Positions 8,441 through 16,835 of a stretch of DNA of 47,121 nt are shown piece by piece. The DNA lies in the NCBI GenBank assembly GCA_964559435.1, contig CAZLHI010000025.1:1-47121 (forward strand), read 5' to 3'. Every line of letters begins with the position of its first letter. Positions within the stretch are counted from its first letter, which is position 1. Under the pieces are notes generated by a model. That model made no database searches and had not been told where the DNA came from. It worked only from the letters and a program-made list of their open reading frames with translations. This DNA is from Hebobacterum sp964559435 (GTDB lineage Bacteria > Armatimonadota > Hebobacteria > Hebobacterales > Hebobacteraceae). Both the position numbers and the translations under genes were made by a program.

Positions 8441-10129
8441 CTAGATCTCATCCCGTTGGCAGACTCGAACCACCTCTTCGATTGTCGTCATGCCGTCGAG
8501 CAGCTTGGTGCGTCCGTCTGCCAGCAGTGTCCGCATCCCCTTGGCAACGGCTCGCTGCTTGATCTCGCTCGCGGACTTCTTCTCCAGGATCTGGTGTGTG
8601 GTCTCGTCGTCTATGAGCAGGAGTTCGAACACTCCCGTCCGGCCCAAGTAGCCGTTGCGGCAGAATTCGCACTCGCCGGCTCTGTAGAGAGTCGGAGCGC
8701 CAGCCTGGTCCGACGACAGCGAGATCTCGCGGAGGTCCTCAGCCGTCGGCTGGAAGGGCACCTTGCACTTGGAACAGAGCAGTCGCACGAGCCTTTGGGC
8801 GAGGACGCCGACGAGAGAAGATGCCACGAGATACGGCTCAATGCCCACGTCGAGCAGCCGCGTGATGGCGCCAGGGGCGTCGTTTGTATGAACCGTACTG
8901 AAGACGAGGTGTCCCGTCAGTGCCGCGTGAACGGCGATGTCGGCCGTCTCCCGGTCCCGAATCTCGCCCACCATGATCACGTCTGGGTCTTGTCGGACGA
9001 TGTGCCGCAGTCCTGAAGCGAATGTCAGACCTATCTCCGGTCGGACCCCGATCTGGTTCGCGCCGGGCAACTCGTATTCGATCGGTTCCTCGATTGTGAT
9101 GACTTTCTTCTCCGGAGAGTATATCTCGTTGAGAGCGCCATAGAGGGTCGTCGTCTTGCCTGAGCCGGTCGGACCGGTCACCAAGATAATTCCGTGCGGC
9201 CGCGAGATAACCCGCCTGAACTGTTCGAACGTGTCGGGTCGCATCCCCAGTTCTGTCAGCTCCATCAGCCCGGCCTTCCGGTCGAGCAGACGGATGACAG
9301 CGCTCTCTCCGTGGAGCGTTGGGATTGTGGAGACCCGGAGGTCGATCATCCGATCCCCCAGCTTGATGCGGACCCGGCCGTCCTGCGGAAGCCGACGTTC
9401 TGCAATGTCCATATCGGACATGATCTTGACACGCGAGATGATGGCGGGATGCAGATGCCTCGGCGGCGAGGAAGCGTCGTGGAGCAGTCCGTCGACGCGA
9501 TAGCGAACGCGCAGGTCCCTCTCATGGGGCTCGATGTGGATGTCGGAGGCTCGCTCCTGTATGGCCTGGTGCAGAAGCAGGTTCACGAGCTTGATGACCA
9601 GGGCCTCCCTGGCCATCTTCTGCAAATCCGCGATGTCCAGGTCTTCTTCCGCGATGTCCTCCCGCTGCATGTCGTCGATGTCGCGGAACATCTTCGCCAT
9701 GTACGATCGCTCTATGGCCTCGCCTATCTTCCGCCGGCCGCTGACCACGGCTCGGATATCGCGGCTTGTGAGGAGCCGGAGATCGTCGAGCACGGTCACG
9801 TCGAACGGGTCGGCCATCGCCACCACGAGTGTATGGTCCTCTTCCCACAGCGGCATGACCTGGTGGCGCATGGCAAACTCGCTCGGCACCTGCGCGAGCA
9901 GGGAAGGATCCACCTCCCGGTCGATGTCGGCAACATACTCGAGCCCCAGGTGCTGGGCCACCGCGGAGAAGATGTCCTCCTCTCGGGCCACCCCCAGGCG
10001 CACGAGCGTCTCGTCGAGCTTTTCGAGGTCGTCATTGCGCGATGTCGCGACAGCCTCTAGCTGCTCGCGCGTGACCAAGCCTGCGCCCACCAAGACCTCT
10101 GCCAGCGGATCAGAGGATAGCTGGGCCAT
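8441..10129 (-). CDS. gspE: T2SS assembly ATPase GspE
   Basis: Hexameric secretion ATPase of 562 residues. The N-terminal T2SSE_N/MshEN-like domain covers about 1-150. The N2 and catalytic domains contain SDIHIEPHERDLRVRYRVDG (about 195-214), Walker A GPTGSGKT (319-326), the Asp box near 345-350, Walker B DPDVIMVGEIRD (381-392), the His box near 407-415, and a zinc module with two Cys pairs (C452/C455 and C487/C490). The ATG at 10129 has a good ribosome site (AAGGAG, seven bases upstream). It is the first gene of the T2SS operon, and the Cys pairs are as in PulE/EpsE. Known MshEN domains can bind c-di-GMP, but the signature is degenerate here. Confidence 0.93.
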   Translation of the reverse strand: MAQLSSDPLAEVLVGAGLVTREQLEAVATSRNDDLEKLDETLVRLGVAREEDIFSAVAQHLGLEYVADIDREVDPSLLAQVPSEFAMRHQVMPLWEEDHTLVVAMADPFDVTVLDDLRLLTSRDIRAVVSGRRKIGEAIERSYMAKMFRDIDDMQREDIAEEDLDIADLQKMAREALVIKLVNLLLHQAIQERASDIHIEPHERDLRVRYRVDGLLHDASSPPRHLHPAIISRVKIMSDMDIAERRLPQDGRVRIKLGDRMIDLRVSTIPTLHGESAVIRLLDRKAGLMELTELGMRPDTFEQFRRVISRPHGIILVTGPTGSGKTTTLYGALNEIYSPEKKVITIEEPIEYELPGANQIGVRPEIGLTFASGLRHIVRQDPDVIMVGEIRDRETADIAVHAALTGHLVFSTVHTNDAPGAITRLLDVGIEPYLVASSLVGVLAQRLVRLLCSKCKVPFQPTAEDLREISLSSDQAGAPTLYRAGECEFCRNGYLGRTGVFELLLIDDETTHQILEKKSASEIKQRAVAKGMRTLLADGRTKLLDGMTTIEEVVRVCQRDEI

Positions 10130-10156
10130 TCAACATCTCCTTCTGAGAGCAAACAA

Positions 10157-10221
10157 TGGAGGGGATTCCTCCATCTGCCACCGTATTTAGACACGTGTCC
10201 GGCCGCCAAGTTCGGCCGAAC
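10157..10221 (-). promoter_or_regulatory. Palindrome-rich leader upstream of gspE
   Basis: Within the presumed 5' leader of the T2SS operon lie three symmetrical elements: a perfect 12-base palindrome GTTCGGCCGAAC (10210-10221), a perfect 8-base palindrome ACACGTGT (10191-10198), and an inverted repeat TGGAGG-5-CCTCCA (10157-10173). The first two also belong to a larger imperfect repeat, GTGT-cc-GGCCG-7-CGGCC-ga-ACAC. They could be operators for a dimeric repressor, or RNA hairpins limiting access to the gspE ribosome site. The inner repeat contains a GGAGG that mimics one. Confidence 0.4.
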
Positions 10222-10252
10222 ACGGGTACTTTGCGCGCGGCGCCACTACGGG

Positions 10253-10282
10253 ATTATACCCGAATCGGCTGCCTCTTGCCAG
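10253..10282 (-). promoter_or_regulatory. Predicted housekeeping promoter of the T2SS operon
   Basis: On the minus strand, a perfect -10 hexamer TATAAT (10258-10253) is preceded 18 bases upstream by CTGGCA (10282-10277), a 4/6 match to TTGACA. Transcription would begin near 10246 and leave a leader of about 115 bases before gspE. Inferred from sequence only. The divergent pepA gene must use another promoter in the same 190-base gap. Confidence 0.45.
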
Positions 10283-10318
10283 CCGCCGTCATGTGCCCTT
10301 AGAAGGGAGGCTTTCCGC

Positions 10319-11824
10319 GTGGAGACACGATTCTCGACTGGCTCTGTCACCCAGTACGACGGCGACGCAGTGGTCGTCGGGTACTGCCAGGGGGCGGCTC
10401 TGGACGGTGCTGTCGCGGAGGTCAACGCCGCCCTCGACGGCCTGATCGATAGGCTCATCGAGTTCGGCGAGATTCGCGGCAAACAGTCGGAGATCACCAT
10501 TCTCCACACGCTTGGCAAGCTGCCCTCCGCCCGCCTGGCCGTTGCCAGTCTGGGGGAGGCCGGGCGGGATCCTCTCCTCGCGGTGCGGCGCGCCAGTGGC
10601 AGCGCCCCCCGGCTCCTCAGAGACAAAGGGTGCCGCCGTGTCGGCCTGGCTTTGCACAAGGGGCTGCCGGGGGATGTGCGAGCGGAGCACAGCCTGCGGG
10701 CGGTCGTCGAGGGCGCGTACGCGGGCCTGTACCGCGGCGAAGAGTGCAAGACCAAGAAGGAGATGCCGGAGGAGCTGGCCGAGCTGACCGTGCTGGGCCT
10801 AGCAGCCGGCGACGACGACGATCCAGAGGTATTGGCGGGACGCGCCGGTGCGATAGCGGGTGAGGCCACGAACTACGCAAGACGTCTGGTCAACTTGCCG
10901 CCTAACGAGGTGACGCCATCTCGGCTGGCTCGCGAAGCAGCCGACATCGCGGCCGCCGTGGGCCTCGAGGTCGAGGTCCTGGGGCCCGAGCAGATAACTG
11001 AATTGGGCATGGGGGGGTTGGCCGCGGTCGCCCGGGGCAGTGACGAACCGGCCAGACTGATCGTTCTCCGCCACCTGGGCAAGGCAGACGGCTCGCGCGC
11101 AGCCTTCATCGGGAAGGGTCTCACTTTCGACAGCGGCGGCCTCTCTCTCAAGCCTTCCGATCAGATAACGACCATGAAGCACGACATGGCCGGTGGCGCC
11201 GCGGTCTTGGCGGCCATGCGCGCGGTAGGTGAGATGCAGCTCGATCTCGATGTCGTGGGCATCGTTCCCGCGACGGAGAACCTCCCCAGCGGAGGGGCGT
11301 ACAAGCCTGACGACGTCATCAGGGCTTTCAACGGAAAGACCATCGAGATCATCGACACCGATGCCGAGGGCCGCCTGATTCTGGCAGATGCTCTCGCGTA
11401 CGCTTGTCACCTGGGAGCCACGCACATTGTCGACATAGCAACCTTGACCGGCGCCTGCATCATCGCGCTCGGACACGCTGCATCTGGCGTGATGGGCAAC
11501 GACACCGCGCTCGTGGAGGCGGTCATAGACGCTGGCGAGCGGGCCGGCGAACGAATGTGGCGTCTTCCTCTGTTCCCCGAGTATCGCTCCCAGCTCGACA
11601 GCAAAGTAGCCGACATCAAGAACGTGGGCGGCCGTCCCGCGGGGACGATCACGGGTGGATACTTCCTGCGGGAGTTCGTGGGGGAGACCGCCTGGGCCCA
11701 TATCGACATCGCAGGGACCGCATGGGCCGAGAAGGAGGAGCCGCACCAGGTGGAGGGCGCCACCGGTGTCGGCACGCGCACGCTCATCGCGCTTGCCGAG
11801 CGGATGGCAGGAGGCGAGGCATGA
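10319..11824 (+). CDS. pepA: Leucyl aminopeptidase (M17 family)
   Basis: Cytosolic two-metal aminopeptidase of 501 residues, removing N-terminal residues from peptides. The N-terminal macro-like domain is about 1-170. The catalytic C-terminal domain has the M17 ligands: K266 and D271 (IGKGLTFDSGG), D289 (KHDMAGG), and D348/E350 in DTDAEGRL, with catalytic K278 and R352. The more usual motif is NTDAEGRL, so one Asn is replaced by Asp. The start is GTG, with GGGAGG about nine bases upstream. The stop overlaps the next gene by ATGA, so the two are co-translated. Length and motifs fit the family fully. Confidence 0.93.
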   Translation: METRFSTGSVTQYDGDAVVVGYCQGAALDGAVAEVNAALDGLIDRLIEFGEIRGKQSEITILHTLGKLPSARLAVASLGEAGRDPLLAVRRASGSAPRLLRDKGCRRVGLALHKGLPGDVRAEHSLRAVVEGAYAGLYRGEECKTKKEMPEELAELTVLGLAAGDDDDPEVLAGRAGAIAGEATNYARRLVNLPPNEVTPSRLAREAADIAAAVGLEVEVLGPEQITELGMGGLAAVARGSDEPARLIVLRHLGKADGSRAAFIGKGLTFDSGGLSLKPSDQITTMKHDMAGGAAVLAAMRAVGEMQLDLDVVGIVPATENLPSGGAYKPDDVIRAFNGKTIEIIDTDAEGRLILADALAYACHLGATHIVDIATLTGACIIALGHAASGVMGNDTALVEAVIDAGERAGERMWRLPLFPEYRSQLDSKVADIKNVGGRPAGTITGGYFLREFVGETAWAHIDIAGTAWAEKEEPHQVEGATGVGTRTLIALAERMAGGEA

Positions 11825-12960
11825 GAATCCCGGGTCGCGGAAGCGCGATTGCAGTAGCCGCTCTGCTTGGCCTATTGGCCGGTGCTGTACTGGTACTCGT
11901 GCTGCGACGACCCGCGCCCGAGTCGCAGCCTCCCCGGGACTGGCAAGCGGCCCCGCCCGCTGTCTCCACGGTCGTCGATAAGTCCTCTCAGGACGCTATC
12001 GTCGCCGCCGTCGCGCAGGTAGGGCCGGCGGTCGTCAACATCAACACGCTCTTCCGCCCGCCGCCGGAGGACCCCCTGGAGCGGATTCTCCGCAGGTCCT
12101 TTGGGATTCCCAGGGACCCGTTCCCTCGCTCCGGCCAGGGCAGTGGCTTCGTGATAGACGGCGAGCGCGGCTATATCCTCACCAACGCGCATGTGGTCAA
12201 AGGCGCCCGAAGGGTCACCGTCTCGCTGGCGGACGGCCGCCAGTTCGACGCCGAGGTGGTCGGCATAGACCCGCTGACCGAGGTCGCCGTGGTGCGCGTT
12301 CCCGGCAAGGACCTGCCCGAGGCCACCCTCGGCACCACCGAGGACCTCGCGATCGGGTCCTGGGTGATCGCGATCGGTAACCCTTTCGGCTTCGAGAACA
12401 GCGTGACTGTGGGTGTACTGAGCGCAAAAGAGCGTGAGATCAGCGGGCCCAACGGCATCGTCCTCCAAGATCTTCTCCAGACCGATGCTTCGATCAACCT
12501 GGGCAACAGCGGCGGAGCGCTCGTGGACCTCAACGGCCGAGTCGTGGGGATGCCCACGGCAGTGATCCCCTATGCCCAAGGGATGGGCTTCGCGGTCTCG
12601 ATCGATATTGCAGGGCAAGTGGCGGAACGGCTGATCGAGAGCGGCAGAATGCCCTGGCTGGGTATTCAGCACCGCCCCCTGCTGCCCGAGGAGGCGCGCC
12701 AGCTCGGTCTGCCGGAAGGCAAGGGAAGCATGGTGTTTGGCGTCGTATCGGGCGGCCCCGCGGCGCAGGCCGGGCTCCGGCGGGGCGATCTGATAGTCGG
12801 CATCGGTGACCAACCCGTGAACAAGCGCTGGGACTTGGGCAACGCGATTCGCTCGTACGACGCGGGTCAGGTAGTGGAGGTGACCGTTATCCGCAGCGGC
12901 CGAGAAGTCACCCTGCGCGTGAAGCTGGGTGCTGTCCCACCGGAGCTGGGCATCCGCTAG
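11821..12960 (+). CDS. Membrane-anchored DegP/HtrA-like serine protease
   Basis: Protease of 379 residues, expected to act in the periplasm in envelope quality control. It has one N-terminal membrane anchor (about 9-28), a trypsin-like domain with H124 (TNAHVV) and S230 (LGNSGGA), and one PDZ domain (about 275-370). At the position of the catalytic Asp (usually T-D-L/I-A) the sequence reads T-E-V-A, giving Glu154. D150 four residues earlier is the non-catalytic Asp of the family motif. The ATG overlaps the pepA stop by four bases. It ends in a CTAG shared with the stop of nadB on the other strand. Family is certain; full activity is uncertain because of the Asp-to-Glu change. Confidence 0.9.
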   Translation: MRIPGRGSAIAVAALLGLLAGAVLVLVLRRPAPESQPPRDWQAAPPAVSTVVDKSSQDAIVAAVAQVGPAVVNINTLFRPPPEDPLERILRRSFGIPRDPFPRSGQGSGFVIDGERGYILTNAHVVKGARRVTVSLADGRQFDAEVVGIDPLTEVAVVRVPGKDLPEATLGTTEDLAIGSWVIAIGNPFGFENSVTVGVLSAKEREISGPNGIVLQDLLQTDASINLGNSGGALVDLNGRVVGMPTAVIPYAQGMGFAVSIDIAGQVAERLIESGRMPWLGIQHRPLLPEEARQLGLPEGKGSMVFGVVSGGPAAQAGLRRGDLIVGIGDQPVNKRWDLGNAIRSYDAGQVVEVTVIRSGREVTLRVKLGAVPPELGIR

Positions 12961-14531
12961 TCCTGTCGATAATGGCAGCCGCGGCTCCTGGGGTTGCGCT
13001 GAGCCGCTTCGGCTATGATCAGCGCGGCCGTGATTCCGTTGCGGAGCCCCACCAGCGGGTCGGCGAGCTTGGTTTCCCGGTAGAACTGCTCAATCCGGTG
13101 GGCCAGATAGTGTAGGTCGGCGACGGCCCGCTGCAGGCGCTTGGCGTTTCGCACGATGCCCGCGTAGTTCCACATTGTGCTCTTGATCATCATCCAGTCC
13201 TGGATGATCAGCAGGGGATCGATTTCTTCGGTGAGGCCCTCGTCATGCCACACCGCGATTTCATCTGGCAGCCGCCGCTGCAGGGCGTCGTGCCTGCTCG
13301 ACGCGTCCTCGGCGGCGCGCTGGCCCCAGAGTATCGCTTCCGGCAGTGATGTCGAGGCCAGCCGGTTTGCCCCGTGCACGCCCGTGCAGCTTGCCTCCCC
13401 AACGGCATAGAGCCTCTCGATGTTCGTTCGACCCCACGTGTCGACCTTTATGCCGCCGCAGAAGTAGTGTGCTGCGGGAACCACGGGTACGGGCTGTGCT
13501 GTTATATCGACCCCGTACTCCCGAAGCTTCTCGTAGATGGTGGGGAATCTCACCTTCGGATCGACCGCAAGACCGCTCAGGTCCAGCAGCACATACTCGG
13601 CTCCCTCCTTGAGCATTTCCTCGTGTATGGCTCGGGCTGCGATATCCCTCGGAGCGAGCGCACCATCGGGGTGATACTCGGAGAGGAACTCCCTGCCGCC
13701 TCGGGTCCGCAGGATAGCGCCCTCTCCCCGGACAGACTCGGAGATGAGGAAACGGTCGGCATCCCTGTGGTAGAAGGCCGTAGGGTGGAACTGCACGTAC
13801 TCCGCATTGATGATCTCGGCGCCGGCCCGGTGCGCCATGGCGAGGCCGTCGCCCCGCGCCACCCAAGGGTTAGTTGTGTGTAAGTAGAGCTGGCCGAGTC
13901 CCCCCGTGGCGAGCACCGTATGGGGGGCGAAGTACCTCTTCGCCTTGCCGGAGCTTTGGTCGAGGGCGTAGATCCCGAAACATTCGACAGGCTCATACAC
14001 CGTCGCCGGGGCGAGAGCGTGGTGCGGCACGGTGATGAGATCGACGGCGGTGTGCCGCGTTACGACATCGATTCTAGCGTCGGCTTCAACCGCCGCCAGC
14101 ATACGAGTAATGATGGCGTGGCCGGTGGCGTCGTCCGCGTGAGCGATGCGACGGCGGGAATGTGCAGCTTCCTGGCTGAAGTCCAGGTTTCCACCGTCGT
14201 CCCGATTGAAGCGGACGCCAAGCCTGGCGATGAGAAAGGCGTCCACGATTTCGGGGATGGCTTCCGCCAGCAGGCGCACGGCCTCTGCGTTACACAGCCC
14301 GTCGCCCGCAGAGATTATGTCAGCAGAAAGCTCCCCGGCTGTATCGCCCGGGGGCCGCGCAATGATGCCGCCCTGTGCGTAGTCGCTGTTTGACTCCAGT
14401 GGGTCGGCCGCGTTGCTCAGCACGATGACGCGGAGGCCGGCCTCGGCCGCGCGCAGCGCGCAGGCCGCGCCGGCAGCGCCGCTTCCGATCACGAGCATGT
14501 CGGCGGGTATGTCCTCGTTGACTCGCCCCAT
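12957..14531 (-). CDS. nadB: L-aspartate oxidase NadB
   Basis: FAD-dependent oxidase of 524 residues that converts L-aspartate to iminoaspartate, the first step of de novo NAD synthesis. Evidence: an N-terminal dinucleotide site GSGAAGAACALRAAEAG (17-33), the NadB hallmark SNSDYAQGGI in place of the longer fumarate reductase loop, FHPTAFYH, SESVRGEGAILR, and the C-terminal helical domain. The flavoprotein signature CTGVHGANRLASTSLPEAI lies near 390-408. NadA and NadC are not in the window. The gene is alone on its strand here, convergent with the HtrA gene and divergent from the acetyltransferase. Confidence 0.93.
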   Translation of the reverse strand: MGRVNEDIPADMLVIGSGAAGAACALRAAEAGLRVIVLSNAADPLESNSDYAQGGIIARPPGDTAGELSADIISAGDGLCNAEAVRLLAEAIPEIVDAFLIARLGVRFNRDDGGNLDFSQEAAHSRRRIAHADDATGHAIITRMLAAVEADARIDVVTRHTAVDLITVPHHALAPATVYEPVECFGIYALDQSSGKAKRYFAPHTVLATGGLGQLYLHTTNPWVARGDGLAMAHRAGAEIINAEYVQFHPTAFYHRDADRFLISESVRGEGAILRTRGGREFLSEYHPDGALAPRDIAARAIHEEMLKEGAEYVLLDLSGLAVDPKVRFPTIYEKLREYGVDITAQPVPVVPAAHYFCGGIKVDTWGRTNIERLYAVGEASCTGVHGANRLASTSLPEAILWGQRAAEDASSRHDALQRRLPDEIAVWHDEGLTEEIDPLLIIQDWMMIKSTMWNYAGIVRNAKRLQRAVADLHYLAHRIEQFYRETKLADPLVGLRNGITAALIIAEAAQRNPRSRGCHYRQD

Positions 14532-14766
14532 CGCTGGAAACCCCTGTGGCGTAGTTCGGGATCGCTCATGGCAGTTCCTGTGAGAACGAGGAGCCGGCGC
14601 TCTGCACGTTCCCCGACTGCCGGGATCCTGCCGGTGGTGGTGGCGAGCGCAGGGCTCGCACTTGCTCCCTTGGTGGCAGATGTGGTAGCTGTCGCCTCAA
14701 TTCGTCGACGGGTCGCACCGACGGGCTCGACGTACCAACCCTGGCAGTTCCTCCACTCGCATCAGC
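14532..14766. other. Divergent intergenic region between nadB and the acetyltransferase gene
   Basis: I find no convincing gene in these 235 bases. A 74-codon plus-strand frame (from about 14568) has no ribosome site and an unremarkable composition. The minus strand has a short inverted repeat, CGTCGA...TCGACG, about 200 bases before nadB, and a GGGTTGGTAC string that only superficially resembles a T-box core. A promoter for nadB must lie here, but I cannot place it. Confidence 0.5.
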
Positions 14767-14795
14767 TTGTCTTCGGTAGTGCGCTGTGCTAGAAT
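14767..14795 (+). promoter_or_regulatory. Sigma70-type promoter giving a leaderless transcript
   Basis: TTGTCT (14767-14772), a 17-base spacer, then TAGAAT (14790-14795, 5/6 to TATAAT). The ATG of the next gene begins seven bases after the -10 hexamer, where transcription should start, and there is no Shine-Dalgarno sequence. The mRNA is therefore predicted to be leaderless. Confidence 0.55.
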
Positions 14796-14802
14796 CGCCG
14801 AC

Positions 14803-15264
14803 ATGAAGAGCAAGCTGCGTCGGGCGCGTGCAGGCGACGTCGCCGCGATCCACAAGCTCATCAACCACTTTGCAGAGCGGGGCGAGATGCTGCCGCGCTC
14901 TTTGAACGAGCTTTACGAGAACCTGCGCGATTACTTCGTCATCGAGAACGAGGGCGATGTCGTCGGCTGCTGCGCTCTCCATGTGACCTGGAGCGACCTC
15001 GCGGAGGTCAAGGGCCTCGCTGTCAGGGAGGCCCACCAAGGGAAGCGCCTCGGGGACCAGTTCATGAAGGCCTGCCTCGAGGACGCGCGCAAGCTGGGCC
15101 TGCCGCGCGTGTTTGTCCTCACCTACATCCCGGGCTACTTCGAACGCTTCGGCTTCCAGTGCGTCGAGAAGGGCGAGCTGCCGCAGAAAGTATGGAGCGA
15201 GTGCATACGGTGCCCCAAGTTCCCGGACTGCGGCGAAGTGAGCATGGTCATCGATCTTGAGTGA
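14803..15264 (+). CDS. GNAT acetyltransferase, short N-acetylglutamate synthase type
   Basis: Single-domain acetyltransferase of 153 residues using acetyl-CoA. The GNAT fold is seen from RRARAGDVAAIHKLINHFAERGEMLPRS to the acetyl-CoA loop REAHQGKRLGDQFM (about 75-88) and the later strand RVFVLTYIPGYFERFGF. The C-terminus, KVWSECIRCPKFPDC with CxxC..C, is characteristic of the short ArgA-like N-acetylglutamate synthases that start arginine synthesis. Substrate is an inference from that similarity. The ATG at 14803 is the first codon after a good promoter. aroQ follows after 12 bases, so it heads a small biosynthetic/peptidase operon. Confidence 0.82.
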   Translation: MKSKLRRARAGDVAAIHKLINHFAERGEMLPRSLNELYENLRDYFVIENEGDVVGCCALHVTWSDLAEVKGLAVREAHQGKRLGDQFMKACLEDARKLGLPRVFVLTYIPGYFERFGFQCVEKGELPQKVWSECIRCPKFPDCGEVSMVIDLE

Positions 15265-15276
15265 AGAGGGGCTGTC

Positions 15277-15732
15277 ATGGCTGCGAAGCGCATCCTGGTA
15301 ATCCACGGCTGCAACCTGAACCTGCTGGGCACTCGGGAGCCCGAGATCTACGGGAAGACCACGCTCGACGAGATCGATCAGCAGATCGCGGCTTTGGCCG
15401 AAGAGCTGGGGGTGGAGGTGTCCTTCCTGCAGTCCGATCACGAGGGCGAGATCATCGAGGCGATCCAGGCTGCTCGCGGGTCCGCCGATGGTATCATTAT
15501 CAACCCGGCCGGTTGGACGAGCACGAGCATCGGCATACTGGACGCGGTGAAGGCGGTCGGGGTGGCGACGGTCGAGGTGCACCTGTCGAACATCCATGCC
15601 AGAGAGGAGTTCCGGCGGCACTCAGTCATCGCGCCAGCGACCGTGGGGCAGATTTGCGGCTTCGGGGCACAGAGCTATCTGCTGGCCCTGCGGGCGCTGG
15701 CCCGACATCTCGGCGCAAGCGGGGCCTCATGA
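15277..15732 (+). CDS. aroQ: Type II 3-dehydroquinate dehydratase
   Basis: Shikimate-pathway enzyme of 151 residues, converting 3-dehydroquinate to 3-dehydroshikimate as a dodecamer. It has NLNLLGTREPEIYG with catalytic Tyr25 and Arg20, INPAG (Asn77), and VHLSNIHAREEFRRHS with catalytic His102. Two departures from the family: the loop after INPAG reads WTSTS where the usual sequence is THTS-like, so the conserved substrate-contacting His is Ser; and GPN at the start is GCN. The catalytic pair is intact, so I expect an active enzyme. The end overlaps the next gene as ATGA. Confidence 0.88.
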   Translation: MAAKRILVIHGCNLNLLGTREPEIYGKTTLDEIDQQIAALAEELGVEVSFLQSDHEGEIIEAIQAARGSADGIIINPAGWTSTSIGILDAVKAVGVATVEVHLSNIHAREEFRRHSVIAPATVGQICGFGAQSYLLALRALARHLGASGAS

Positions 15733-16811
15733 GCGACGGCCTCGATCGGTTGAGCGCTCTCAGGGAGCGGATGCGCGCGGCCGAGATCGATGGTCTCGTC
15801 GTGTCCGCGCCGAGCAACGTCTTCTACCTGAGCGGGTTCCGCGGCTCCAGCGGCGCTCTCCTCGTGACGCAAGATCGGGGCCTGCTGTTCAGCGACTTCC
15901 GCTATCGGCTTCAGGCGACAGAGCAGGCCCCCGACTTCGACTTCGTGGAGGTGCCGCGCCGCCTGCTCGCCGGCGTGGGGGATGCCGCGGAGAAGCAAGA
16001 GGTGAAGCGGCTGGGATACGATCCATCGCACCTGAGCTGTGAGCTGAAGGACCAGCTCGCGGAAGGAGCGGAGAGCCTGGAGCTGGCTCCGGCCGGCGGC
16101 CTTGTCGAAGAGATGCGAGCGTGCAAATCGCGCGAGGAGATCGACTGCATCTCTGCGGCGGCCGCGCTGGCGGATCAGGCGCTGGCGCACATGGCGAAAC
16201 TGCTCCGACCCGGGGTCAGCGAACGCGAGGTCGCGCTGGAGGGTGAGTTCTTCATGAGGCGGGAGGGCGCCGAGGGAGTCAGCTTCGATGTGATCGTAGC
16301 TTCAGGGCCGCGCAGCGCCTTGCCCCACGCCGAGACGAGCGACCGCGAGCTCCGGCCTGGGGACCTGGCGGTAATCGACATCGGCGCGAGATTCTCCGGC
16401 TACTGCTCGGATATGAGCCGGACATACGCGGTGGAGCGCGCCTCGCAGGAGGTGCGCGATATCTACAAGATCGTCTACTGGGCGCAGCAGGCGGCCGCCG
16501 CTGGCGTGCACGCGGGTGCCATCTGTGCCGATGTGGACGGGATTGCTCGGGCCGTGATCGAGGACGCGGGATATGGCGAGAACTTCGGGCACGGCCTGGG
16601 CCACGGCGTCGGGATCGACGTTCACGAGGCGCCCCGTCTGGGGGAAGGGGAAGAGCGCGAGCTCGCCGCCGGCAATGTCGTGACGGTGGAACCGGGTATA
16701 TATGTGGAGGGCTTGGGGGCAGTTCGGCTGGAGGACCTCCTGGTCGTGTTTCCGAATGGCTCGGAGACTCTGACGGGTAGCCCTCTGGCTGCCGAGCTGC
16801 CTATTGTCTAA
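15729..16811 (+). CDS. Xaa-Pro aminopeptidase (M24B)
   Basis: Pita-bread-fold metallopeptidase of 360 residues, releasing the N-terminal residue before proline. The creatinase-like N-terminal domain (about 1-130, DGLVVSAPSNVFYLSGFRGSSG) is followed by the M24 domain with the five metal ligands: D217 (VIDIGA), D228 (GYCSDMSRT), H292 (HGLGHGVGID), E321 (VEPGIY) and E335 (RLEDLL). It follows aroQ with an ATGA overlap, the common aroQ-pepP/pepQ order that in many bacteria leads on to efp. Here efp is absent and the next gene is a secreted protein. Confidence 0.92.
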   Translation: MSDGLDRLSALRERMRAAEIDGLVVSAPSNVFYLSGFRGSSGALLVTQDRGLLFSDFRYRLQATEQAPDFDFVEVPRRLLAGVGDAAEKQEVKRLGYDPSHLSCELKDQLAEGAESLELAPAGGLVEEMRACKSREEIDCISAAAALADQALAHMAKLLRPGVSEREVALEGEFFMRREGAEGVSFDVIVASGPRSALPHAETSDRELRPGDLAVIDIGARFSGYCSDMSRTYAVERASQEVRDIYKIVYWAQQAAAAGVHAGAICADVDGIARAVIEDAGYGENFGHGLGHGVGIDVHEAPRLGEGEERELAAGNVVTVEPGIYVEGLGAVRLEDLLVVFPNGSETLTGSPLAAELPIV

Positions 16812-16835
16812 AGGATAATTAAGGAGAGCTGAGGC

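Noticed and set aside
11404..11820. Upstream extension of the HtrA-like frame
   Set aside because: It runs through pepA and would add a long Arg-rich leader. ATG 11821 gives a membrane anchor and couples with the pepA stop.
14700..14760. T-box-like string GGGTTGGTAC on the minus strand before nadB
   Set aside because: No Stem I, specifier loop or terminator/antiterminator pair; nadB is not a usual T-box target.
14566..15621. 351-codon minus-strand frame opposite the acetyltransferase and aroQ genes
   Set aside because: Composition is typical of an antisense shadow; the plus strand encodes two recognisable enzymes with tight spacing.
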